Assembly (NCBI GenBank): GCA_003990745.1 | Contig: RBNI01003932.1 | Coordinates: forward strand, 1-14,934 | Length of the DNA: 14,934 nt | Direction of reading: 5' to 3' | DNA from: Jimgerdemannia flammicorona | Taxonomy: Eukaryota > Mucoromycota > Endogonomycetes > Endogonales > Endogonaceae | In this document: positions 1 through 6,799 of the stretch, in pieces | How the letters are laid out: every line of letters begins with the position of its first letter | Numbering within the stretch: position 1 is the first letter of the stretch | Position numbers and translations under genes: made by a program | The notes under the pieces: generated by a model | The model's input: the letters and a program-made list of their open reading frames with translations, nothing else | The model's database searches: none | What the model was told of the DNA's origin: nothing

Positions 1-52
1 GGGGGGGGGGGAGGCTTGGCGTGATGCGCGTGCGCGCGCGCGCGCGCGTGAT
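1..52. repeat. Poly-G run and alternating GC/GT tract
   Basis: The window opens with a run of twelve G, followed shortly by about 26 bases of alternating purine-pyrimidine sequence (GCGCGTGCGCGC...). It lies inside the first intron of the eIF3b gene, as read on the minus strand. Alternating CG/TG tracts of this kind can adopt Z-DNA in vitro. The homopolymer could equally mark a sequencing or assembly edge. Confidence 0.8.
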
Positions 53-198
53 TTCCAAGGGCCCACAACAGACAGATCTAGTCTAGTACCACCCTCTGCT
101 CCGACCCCTTCACTCCGACCCCAGCCTCCACTCCATCACCCGCATTTGTATCAACGAGAAATCAACTCCTGCCTCCATGTCTCTCTCCAGAAACTTAC

Positions 199-455
199 CC
201 CTTACTCGTCTTCTTCCCGCTGTTCTCTGTAGGCATCCAAATTCCCCCCTCCTTGATCTCACCGACGGATCTAAAGATCTTCCTGACGACGGTAAGCAGC
301 TTCTCCTCCTTGGTCTCGTCGACGATGGGCAGGTTATCGACGACGACAAGGGTGTCGAAGCCATCGTCGTAGGGGACCTGGTGGCGGGCCTCGATATCGC
401 TGTAATCGATGTCCTCCTCGTCGTCGGGCAGATTGTTGGGATCGAAGGTGGCCAT
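199..455 (-). CDS. PRT1: Translation initiation factor eIF3 subunit b, first exon only (partial)
   Basis: This is the 5' exon of eIF3b (yeast Prt1), a scaffold of the eIF3 complex that binds the 40S subunit in the cytoplasm. The 85 visible codons begin at ATG 455 (MATFDPNNLPDDEEDIDYSD). They hold the acidic N-terminal leader and then the start of the N-terminal RRM, with the RNP2-like strand FDTLVVVDNLP at residues ~33-43 and the typical KEEKLLTVVRKIF helix. Family eIF3b proteins are ~700-750 aa, so nearly all of the gene lies left of the window. The exon ends in phase 2 at a strong GTAAGT donor (198-193). No following exon is visible before base 1, so intron 1 is at least 198 bp. The continuation of the RRM (a KGF/FVEY-type strand) is expected outside. 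The next gene, ESF2, is on the same strand; the 282 bp between them must hold this promoter. The assignment rests on the RRM pattern and leader and is fairly secure. Confidence 0.85.
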
Positions 456-664
456 GACTATGTGTTGGGGTGGGATGGATGGGGGGGTGGTGTGGGGTGG
501 GGTGATGTGGTGGGGTGGTGTGGCGGTGTGGGGTGGAGCGGTGTGGTGGTGGGGGAGGGGGCGCGACGGATGGTGGATGGCGCAGGTAGGCGATACTATA
601 CGCGTTACGATGGATGGATGGATGGATGAGAGACCGAACCGAGAAGACTGGAAATTTTCAAGGA

Positions 665-672
665 TGACGTCA
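665..672. promoter_or_regulatory. Perfect CRE palindrome (TGACGTCA)
   Basis: The octamer TGACGTCA is the full consensus site for ATF/CREB-type bZIP factors. It lies about 210 bp upstream of the eIF3b ATG and about 65 bp beyond the ESF2 stop, so its position suits regulation of eIF3b. Binding is inferred from the consensus only. Confidence 0.45.
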
Positions 673-708
673 TATCTTTCGCAAATATATACATAATTAC
701 ATAATTAC

Positions 709-714
709 TTTATT
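709..714 (-). terminator. AATAAA polyadenylation signal of ESF2
   Basis: On the minus strand AATAAA lies 23 bases after the ESF2 stop codon, in an AT-rich stretch (GTAATAAAGTAATTATGTAA). The short distance implies a short 3' UTR. Fungal signals are degenerate, so this is likely but not certain. Confidence 0.55.
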
Positions 715-737
715 ACATTCTAAAAATTACAACATTT

Positions 738-2316
738 TCACCTCCCTCCAAACACCTTTCCCAGTACGCTCTTAACCTTGGGCTCGACATTATCTAATAT
801 CTCGCTTACATCCACCCTCCCCCTTCCTACACCCTTTGCGACCTCCTCGTTGACCTCCCTATTGACCAACTTGCGCTGCTTGAATGTCCGTCTGACTTGG
901 TCGGTCCTCTCTCTTGCCTCCTCCAGTCCCTCGCTCCGGCCCCGGCCCCGTTTCTTCTCCTCCATCTTGGCCACCATCTTGCTTCTCTCTACGTTGGCGA
1001 CATACGCCTTGTTCTCGCGCTGCGCCTGCGCGATCTCGGTGCGGAGGCGCTGCTGGCGGGAGGCGTTCTCGAAAGCTAAGGATAGAGAGGCGGATTTAGT
1101 GTCGAGGTATAAGTTTACCACGGTAGTAATGAAGGAAGGAATGGTTAGGGTGTGAAATGTTCCTCACCGATCCTCTCCGTCAGATGATGCCACTTAAACT
1201 TGGGTAGGTATTTTATGTTCCACAGGTCGTCGTGGTAGAAATTACGCTTATTGCCGCCTGAGAGCGCACCCAATAATAAAGTAGGAAAACCGCGATTGTG
1301 AGCAAAACCGCATGATGTGCCTCACAACAAACCTTCCCAACCGAAATGACAACGTCCTCCATAAAAGAAATATCAACCAAGAATCGCCTATATTCTCACC
1401 CATTGGCTTTGTGTTCAGCGTCAGCGCGACCTGCTTGGCAATCTTCTTGTCCTTGAACTCGACCCAGCCCTCGGTGAAGTTTTTCTTCTTGTTGCCGCCA
1501 TACTTTTTCCGACGTGCGGCGACCTTGGCGTCTGCATTCGAGTCGATTAAATTAATATACCGTGAGCATGGACATATCAACTCCAAGTGATTCCAATTCA
1601 GACAAGCAAGAAGCGACCGCAACCAATGTATCACCAAACTCCTCCTCACACAATGTAATCCACGACTCACCTTCTGGCGCCAGATACACCCTCCCGACCT
1701 CGCCAAACTTCTCGAGCATGTTCCTCATCTTCTGCGGCTTCATGTAAGGCGGCACACGCGAGATGTAGACGATGCCTGTACGATTGAGCGCCTTCTGAAA
1801 CTCGGCCAAGGCCGCCGGGGTGAGGGGCTTTACGGGCTTCTTGCTCTTTTTTACGGGGGATAGTTGGGAAGGTTCGTCGTCATTAATGGCATCATGACGA
1901 GATCCTTCTCTGCCGTCGTCGTGGTGGTCATTGTCGTCGTTGTGGTGGTCATTGTCGTCGTCGTCTTCGTCGGCGGGGAGCTGGAACCGAGAATCGGTGT
2001 TGGTGGGTGTGGACTTCGGCTTGGGTGCTTTTCCTTTTTCCTCATCCCCCTCCTCCTCCTCGCTTTCGTTCTCCCATCCTTCCTCCGAGTCATGACCCTC
2101 TCCGTCTTCTCCCGATTCCTCCTCGCCATCGTCACTCCCACTATCGTCATCGTCACTCCCACTATCGTCATCGTCATCTAGCGTAAACCGCCTCGTTGCA
2201 CGCCTGTGTTTCGCAGTGAGCTTCGTTTCTGTGGCGCGGTCGTTCTCGTCATCGCTGACCATGTCCTCGTCCTCGTCCTCGGAGAAGTCGAGGTTTGTGT
2301 TTTTCGTGGCGGCCAT
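738..2316 (-). CDS. ESF2: ESF2/ABT1-family pre-rRNA processing factor, four exons
   Basis: This encodes a nucleolar RNA-binding protein of the small-subunit processome. In yeast Esf2 acts with the helicase Dbp8 in 18S rRNA maturation; the animal relative is ABT1. Exons are 2316-1671, 1531-1400, 1257-1168 and 1075-738, with introns of 139, 142 and 92 bp. The donors are GTGAGT, GTGAGA and GTGAGG and the acceptors GCAG, TCAG and TTAG. All junctions are phase 1 and rejoin to 401 aa. Residues ~10-160 are a long Asp/Glu/Ser tail, followed by KK-rich residues ~160-170. The RRM starts at ~180 (TGIVYISRVPPYM, FGEVGRVYLAPE) and continues in exon 2 with KKNFTEGWVEFKDKKIAK. The signature NFYHDDLWNIKYLPKFKW is in exon 3. 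Exon 4 is the basic helical tail (RQQRLRTEIAQAQREN). The start is the ATG at 2316, giving MAATKNTNLDFSEDED; there is no upstream in-frame ATG before a stop in the promoter. It is divergent from POP3 across 153 bp. Family length is ~270-320 aa; the excess is the acidic tail. Confidence 0.93.
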
Positions 2317-2469
2317 TAGCACTGTTCTCTGCGGGGTAAGGGTACGAGGGTATAGAAAAAAAAAAAAAGCAAATCGTCACGACCAGTCACGTTTTTGGCG
2401 CGGATTTGTGTCACGTTTTGGCGCGGATTTGTGTCCGCGTCATCTTCCAACTGTACATAATTAATTACC
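2317..2469. promoter_or_regulatory. Shared divergent promoter of ESF2 and POP3
   Basis: The two start codons face away from each other across 153 bp, so both promoters must lie here or overlap the 5' ends. It contains a 13-base A run (about 2356-2368), a tandem 23/24-bp repeat at 2386-2432 carrying a TTTTGGCGCG core, and an AT-rich stretch (TACATAATTAATTACC) just before the POP3 ATG. Coregulation of two rRNA/RNA-processing genes is inferred from the layout. Confidence 0.7.
2386..2432. repeat. Tandem 23/24-bp promoter repeat with E2F-like core
   Basis: Two head-to-tail copies (2386-2409 and 2410-2432) share GTCACGTTTT(T)GGCGCGGA and differ only by one T. The core TTTTGGCGCG resembles the E2F/DP consensus TTTSSCGC. 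Fungal SBF/MBF sites are also CG-rich (ACGCGT, CRCGAAA), so a G1/S-type factor is one possible reader. A partial third GTCCGCGTC follows. Confidence 0.7.
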
Positions 2470-3930
2470 ATGGTCTCCACCCCAAAACGCCAGCAGCCAG
2501 TACACGTTCACCAGGGCTCCAACCTGCGCAAGGAGGAACAGAAGCGCAAGACCGTCTTCAAGCACGTCCTCGACTCGCCCTACTCTGTCAAATGGTACTC
2601 TAATTATTGTCCTATCTGACCCCCTGTCCCTTATTCCTTGCTAATTCCCGTAATTAATCTAGGCCTTCCCTTGATGTGAAGGAACAAGACAACATTCTCG
2701 ACGTCTTGTGCAAGTTTGTAGCTCTATTTGCCTACTTCCTGACCACACCAACGTCGATCGTGTGCAACCCTTCTATCATGAATTCGTTTTTTAAAAAAAA
2801 AATCCTGATTTTTATTTCCAGATTCCTAGAGCCCATCGGCAACTACCATCGTCAACGCAAGGCTGCCAAACCCAAAAAACCCTCCCAGCGCAATAAGCGC
2901 AAGCGAGACTCTACCATCACCACAGACGACATCACCATGACCACTGACTTTATCCAAGATGCGCTCCCACAACCTCCTCCAACACCCCCCGAGCTCCTTG
3001 CTAGCACGACCATCGGCATCAATGCTGTTACCAAACAACTGGAGCAATGCATCACCACCATCCGCTCGCGCGAGCAACCACCCGAAGACAGCCTCGCCAT
3101 GGTATTCGTGTGCAAGGGGGACATTGCACCGCCGCATCTGGTCGGACATTTGCCAATGATGACATGCATGGCGGGCGGGCAGGATAAGGAAGGAGAAGGG
3201 GCAAGAACGGTGCTGCTGTGTCCGTTGGCGAGGGGAGCCGAGAAAAAGATTGGAGATGCGATTGGGATAAAGACGTGTTCCGTGATCGGGATAAAAGTGA
3301 GGTTCAGCGTCTTCCTGGTCGGACCTTTGTTTTTATTGTTCTCCTTTTTACACGTCCACTCATTCACCCATTCTCTTCTCTTTCCGGCACCAGCCTTCCG
3401 CCACCTCGGAAACCTACGCCGCCCTCTCCGCCCTCGTCCGCTCGAAAGTCGAGCCGGTACACGCGCCCTGGCTCCTCCCCACGTTTTCGACACGCTCCAA
3501 CCCTTCTCCCCGCCCGGCTTATCTCGCCACCAACATCAAGACACTGCGGACGAGCGCCCCATTAGCCAACAAGAAACCGAAGCGCATCATACCGCAGAAG
3601 ACCTCGGGCGTCGTCGCCGCCACCGCCGCCGTCTCCACCCCCACTACTCCCGTCACCACTTCCGTCGCAGCATCTCCAGTACGAAGCCCGCAACAGCCGC
3701 GATCCCAACCTCAACCTCAACAGGAACAGCCCGCGCCACAACCACCCTCATCCGCCCCGTCCCTTGAACATTTCGGCTCGGCGCCGCCGGGTTCCTCGTC
3801 TGCACCGTTCAGTCATCAGCTACATCAGGGAAAGCGGCCACCAGAGACGGAGCCGCGGGAGCAGCCTAGGACTGGAGCGGGTGAGGATGGTGAGGCTTCT
3901 GATCAAACTAAGAGGCGAAAATATTCGTAA
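2470..3930 (+). CDS. POP3: POP3-like RNase P/MRP protein subunit, four exons
   Basis: This encodes a protein subunit of nuclear RNase P and RNase MRP, the ribonucleoproteins that trim tRNA 5' ends and process pre-rRNA. Exons are 2470-2594, 2663-2713, 2822-3296 and 3394-3930, with introns of 68, 108 and 97 bp; the product is 395 aa. Residues 27-67 carry the Pop3 N-terminal signature (KTVFKHVLDSPYSVKW, then NILDVLCKFLEPIGNY). A basic linker follows (~68-90). The L7Ae-like fold region appears at ~152-170 (MVFVCKGDIAPPHLVGHLP) and ~189-217 (LARGAEKKIGDAIGIK, SVIGIK). Exon 4 begins with SATSETYAALSALVRSKVEP, then APWLLP and YLATNIKTLRTSAP, the family's C-terminal strand. The last ~125 residues are a Pro/Gln/Ser-rich tail ending in KRRKYS. 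Intron 2 has a weak donor (GTTTGT), no stop codon and a length divisible by three. Yeast Pop3 is ~195 aa, so the tail is an extension. It is divergent from ESF2, with an AATAAA 160 bp downstream. Confidence 0.9.
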
Positions 3931-4129
3931 TGTAATGGATGATTTATGTGTATGGTGCGTGTGGAGACATGGAAGTGGAGGCGAGTGTGACGCACGGATG
4001 GTAGTGTGGGATAGATAGGACGAGATTGAGAATAGATGGAGCCGGGACGCATTGAAGCCCAATCATAGAGCACCCAAATTGCATGCATAAATAAATTCTT
4101 TCGTTGTGTTCATCGTTTCTACATGCGAA
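3931..4129. other. POP3 downstream region
   Basis: About 200 bp between the POP3 stop and the first minisatellite block. Apart from the AATAAA noted separately, it holds no recognisable gene or repeat. Short open frames here have no family-like features. Confidence 0.5.
4090..4095 (+). terminator. AATAAA polyadenylation signal, possibly of POP3
   Basis: AATAAA occurs in GCATAAATAAATTC, about 160 bp after the POP3 stop codon. It is the first such hexamer downstream and precedes a T-rich stretch. The assignment to POP3 is by position only. Confidence 0.45.
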
Positions 4130-4290
4130 TCCTCCATCCGTCGTTTTGCAGTCCTTCGTCGTCGTTTTACAATTCGGCATTATTTTCGCCGTCTGTTCCG
4201 CAGTCCATTGTTGTTTTTTTTTTGTAGTCCGTCGTCGTTGTTTCGCAGTCCGTCGTCGTCGTTTGGCAATCCGTCATCACCTTTTTCAGG
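4130..4290 (+). repeat. Minisatellite block 1 (unit like TCGTCGTTTTGCAGTCCG)
   Basis: Degenerate head-to-tail units share the core TTTTGCAGTCCGTCGTCG, with variants such as GTTTCGCAGTCCG, TTTGTAGTCCG and GTTTGGCAATCCG. About six to seven units are recognisable, one interrupted by a nine-T run. The same motif recurs at 6000-6115, inverted at 6381-6703, and at 8755-8849. Confidence 0.8.
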
Positions 4291-4550
4291 CGTCGGTGTG
4301 TCACCATCGACAGATTCCTTGGCAAAGTCCGTCGTTTACATACACCACGTGCCATCTGCTTCCTCCTTTGGCAATTATTCCCGCGTGCTGCAGAGTATAG
4401 AAATGCCTGCGGAGTTGCATGTCGACATTGCTATTTCTATTTAGGACTGAATCATCCAGTAGGGGACGTAAACAATAGAAAAAGATAAATATGTAGTATG
4501 TGGTGTTTACTTCAGTTCTTGTCGCGATTTCATCATTTATGGCTCTCCAC
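4130..4550 (+). repeat. Left arm of a long inverted repeat
   Basis: Read on plus, this stretch aligns along its length with the reverse complement of 6107-6703. Diagnostic matches past the minisatellite are GGCGTCGGTGTGTCA with GGCGTCGGCGTTTCA, AGTCCGTCGTTTACAT with TGTCCGTCGTCACAT, and GGAGTTGCATGT with GGGGTTGCATGT. Further in, GTAGGGGACGTAAACAATAG pairs with GCTAGGGACGTGAACGATAG. Identity by eye is ~70-75% with small gaps, so the arms are old. The arm ends near TTTATGGCTCTCCAC. Confidence 0.8.
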
Positions 4551-4701
4551 GAAATGCCAACATGGCATGTCACGTAGCGTATGAATGTGCACCGTGCTTT
4601 CATCCCATGGTCCTTGGGTCCGTGCCGATGCATTCCCGAACAAAAAAAGAAAGGCTGTTGGGGGGGAAATATATTGGAAGGCAGCGTTTGAAATACAAGA
4701 C

Positions 4702-4732
4702 AACGGTGGTCAGACGGTAAAGCGCCACCGTT
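4702..4732. other. Perfect 8-bp stem-loop
   Basis: AACGGTGG at 4702-4709 is followed after 15 bases by its exact complement CCACCGTT at 4725-4732. It lies just downstream of the unknown 162-aa gene. It could be a structured 3' element or chance; the tRNA-like look of the loop does not hold up. Confidence 0.4.
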
Positions 4733-4927
4733 CGCGCTACCTCTGACAGCGTTGGTTGCATATAATGACTTAATGGAAGATATTAGCGTGGGAAGTTCGA
4801 ACGATATGGACATAAGCATAGGCAAGAAATGAATAGAAGTATTGTTCATAGCGCTCTTCTACTTTTAAAACGAATTAGGCCACTCTAATTAACCTGCTAT
4901 AATGCATGTGTTTTATAAATAGAATGT

Positions 4928-5416
4928 CTATTCGAAGTCGTGGAATCGGAGCTGAAAGCGAATCAAGCGCATGTTGGGATCCTCCACCGTGCTGATATCG
5001 TCCACGCTAAGCCGGCCCCTATCCACCATTGTCGCGAGCTCCAGTTTGAAATTTTCCGAGTTTTCGATCCCGTCGAAGCGCTCACCGACGAAATCAAAGA
5101 AAATTTCCCAGGACGGGAGGCCGCAGGCGTAACGTTCGACGAAGGTGAGTTTCTTCAACAACTCCTTTCGGTTCTTGTTGTCCGTGAGGTCTTTTGCCGT
5201 GGCCGCCACCAGCCGCTCCGGCTTCGAGTTCGGGAACCGCAAGTCAAGCACCACGAGGCTGCCCCAGTGTTTTCGGTTCTTTACTAGGACGCGGTCGTGG
5301 ATCACCTGGATGAAGCGCACTATGTGCACACCGTACGTCTCCATCATAGGGCTGAGGCGGGATACCTCATTTTTAGATGTGCGGACCCGAAGTTTGGCGG
5401 AGAATGTGTTACCCAT
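4928..5416 (-). CDS. Hypothetical 162-aa protein, intact member of a three-copy local family
   Basis: I do not recognise this protein. The first in-frame ATG is 5416, giving 162 aa starting MGNTFSAKLRVR; upstream in-frame codons reach 5440 without an ATG. The start fits the N-myristoylation pattern (Gly2, Ser6, then basic residues), which would suggest membrane anchoring. The body is mixed alpha/beta in look, without signal peptide or membrane segment. Conserved stretches, judged from the two broken copies, are EVSRLSPMMETYGVHIVRFIQ, WGSLVVLDLRFP (a buried beta strand) and FDFVGERF. Also conserved are LATMVDRGRLSVDDIS and the C-terminal MRLIRFQLRFHDFE. No catalytic motif is obvious. The frame is open throughout while both paralogues are broken, which favours this copy being the functional one, but expression is not shown. 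It sits between the inverted-repeat arms, with a CTATACAAG promoter element upstream. Confidence 0.55.
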   Translation of the reverse strand: MGNTFSAKLRVRTSKNEVSRLSPMMETYGVHIVRFIQVIHDRVLVKNRKHWGSLVVLDLRFPNSKPERLVAATAKDLTDNKNRKELLKKLTFVERYACGLPSWEIFFDFVGERFDGIENSENFKLELATMVDRGRLSVDDISTVEDPNMRLIRFQLRFHDFE

Positions 5417-5436
5417 ATTGGATTCAGCGGAAAGAA

Positions 5437-5474
5437 TCACATTACAGAGCAGTGGGGAGGGAGGGCTTGTATAG
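5437..5474 (-). promoter_or_regulatory. Putative core promoter and AUG-UGA leader element of the 162-aa gene
   Basis: On the minus strand CTATACAAG lies at 5474-5466, about 50 bp before the ATG. It is preserved in the broken copy at 8040-8032 (CTATACAAA), together with the upstream CCCGATCCA. Between it and the start codon is a minimal upstream reading frame, ATG directly followed by TGA (5442-5437), 20 bases before the main ATG. Function is inferred. Confidence 0.4.
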
Positions 5475-5999
5475 TAATTGGATCGGGGCTGTCAAACTTC
5501 TAAATTTTAGATCGTTGACGCCTCAGCCAAAATAAATGATAATTCAAAATTCCTCTGACGACTGTGTTCATGCACGGTGTTCTATAATGCAGCTTCCCCC
5601 TATGGCAACCCTTTGAAAAGTAGGAGCCAAAAAGGAAAAAAGGAAATTTAACGCCAAGGAAGATCGTCCGCTTAGTCAGGACCGTGTTCTGTGAGTGAAT
5701 TTCTCGACTTTATAAAGGGGAAATGTGCGGAACTATATCAGATCAAATCTCTCCGGTCTGGCCCGATTTGTTGACGATTTGACAGCAACCGGCGCGTCAA
5801 CCCCGAATTTTACCAGAGGTTGAGCCATTTGTGCCAGAATATTCATAAAAGAGCTCCTGCAACAGAGAATTTCTATAATATCTTGTAATTGCAACACTGC
5901 AATTTCAGTTGGAGATGCAGTTGAAATAACAGGTGCAAAGAAACATGGAGCAAGACACATAACAGTTGTTGTCATTTTTGTCATTTTTGTCATTTCAAA
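5475..5999. other. Upstream region of the 162-aa gene, shared with the third copy
   Basis: No firm gene is visible. The region is homologous to the stretch upstream of the copy at 7727-7988. Matches include CTATGGCAACCCTTTGAAAA with CTATGGCGACCCTTTGAAAA, and AGAATATTCATAAAAGAGCT with AGAATATTCATACAAGAGCT. GCAGTTGAAATAACAGG also matches GCAGTTGAAACAACAGG. A minus-strand open frame of ~86 codons (5993-5733) overlaps the best conserved part and shares APVISTASPTEIAVL with QPVVSTAAVTKVVVL in the other copy. It may be a lost upstream exon, but I cannot support a gene. Confidence 0.5.
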
Positions 6000-6115
6000 T
6001 CATCATTACCGTCTTATCTTCTGTCATCGTCCCGCATTGTTTTGCTGTCCATCTTCGTCGGTTTTCATCCCATCGTCGTCGGTTTGTAGTTCCGCATTGT
6101 TTTTGCAGTCCACAG
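6000..6115 (+). repeat. Minisatellite block 2
   Basis: Units such as TTGCTGTCCATCTTCGTCGG and GTCGTCGGTTTGTAGTTCCG, ending with TTTTTGCAGTCC, continue the minisatellite in plus orientation. The block is more diverged than block 3. It directly abuts the inner end of the right inverted-repeat arm near 6107-6120. Confidence 0.7.
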
Positions 6116-6703
6116 CCATGAAAATTATAGGAAATGAAGCCAGCACCATATAATTACTATACATGTATTACTTTTCCTATCGTTCACGTCCCTAGCGGAT
6201 GTTCATTCCTGTTGTAGATCCTATATATACATATTTTCACATGCAACCCCACAGATATATCCATACTCCGAAGTGTGGGGAAAGAATTTCAAAGGCGTCG
6301 AAGGGCGTGAAGGGAAAAGCCATGTGACGACGGACATTGTCAAAGGAACGTGATGATGTTGAAACGCCGACGCCCGCAAAACGATGATGACGGACTGCAA
6401 AACGACGATGACGGACTGCAAAACGACGATGAAGGACTGCAAAACGACGATGACGGATTGCAAAGCAATGACAAAAGACTGCAAAGTAACGGCAACCATG
6501 GATTCCAAACTGATGACGGCTTGCAAAATGACGAACGACGAACTGCAAAAATGGCGGATTGCAAAACAACGAAGAACTGCTAAACGATGACGATGAAACT
6601 GCAAAACGATGAGGACAGACCGCAAAACAACGGGGACACAGTCCAAACCAACGGGGACAGACTGCAAACGATGATGACGGATTGCAAAACAACGACGACG
6701 GCC
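6107..6703 (-). repeat. Right arm of the long inverted repeat
   Basis: This is the reverse-orientation partner of 4130-4550, with the unique part at 6107-6375 and the minisatellite part at 6376-6703. Its minisatellite is about twice as long as that of the left arm. The inner end (TTTTCATGGCTGTGGAC on minus) lies next to minisatellite block 2, not next to a gene copy, so the arrangement is not simply symmetrical. Confidence 0.8.
6381..6703 (-). repeat. Minisatellite block 3, about 15 units of modal length 21 bp
   Basis: On plus the unit is ACGACGATGACGGACTGCAAA. The first five units are 21 bp and nearly identical; later units range from 16 to 24 bp. Because 21 is divisible by three and the unit lacks stops in several frames, false open frames run through it on both strands (for example LQNDDDG and DCKTTMT repeats). 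These are not treated as genes. Confidence 0.9.
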
Positions 6704-6799
6704 AATTGTTCCGCGCTCCCGCGAAAAAATGCCGAGAATTGATTTACATCGAGTGCATAGTTTAGTATCTGTCATAGACATATTAGAATGACATAAATT

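Larger units (their letters stand above)
456..737. promoter_or_regulatory. Intergenic region between ESF2 3' end and eIF3b start
   Basis: This 282-bp gap must contain both the ESF2 3' end and the eIF3b promoter. Read on the minus strand, the 150 bp next to the eIF3b ATG are strongly C/A-rich, with many CCACCCC-type boxes (G-rich on plus, 462-570). A (TGGA)n microsatellite of about 4.5 units lies at 610-628. Bases 675-735 are AT-rich. A palindromic TGACGTCA lies at 665-672 and an AATAAA signal at 714-709. I see no further coding sequence; open frames across the G-rich stretch are low-complexity. Confidence 0.6.

Noticed and set aside
1851..2181. Open frames opposite or out of frame with the ESF2 acidic tail (runs of MTTTT or VVVVIV)
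   Set aside because: These are frame shadows of GAC/GAT-rich coding repeats for Asp in ESF2.
4700..4810. Possible tRNA gene (TGGTCAGACGG resembles an A box; GTTCGAAC resembles part of a B box)
   Set aside because: The two boxes are ~90 bp apart, no T-stem or acceptor stem pairs, and the cloverleaf cannot be drawn.
6381..6703. CRISPR-like array
   Set aside because: Units are contiguous and degenerate with no unique spacers, the context is eukaryotic and no cas genes are present. It is a minisatellite.
4090..6720. Known DNA transposon (for example Tc1/mariner or hAT)
   Set aside because: The 162-aa protein has no DDE or zinc-finger features, and I found no clear target-site duplication outside the inverted arms.
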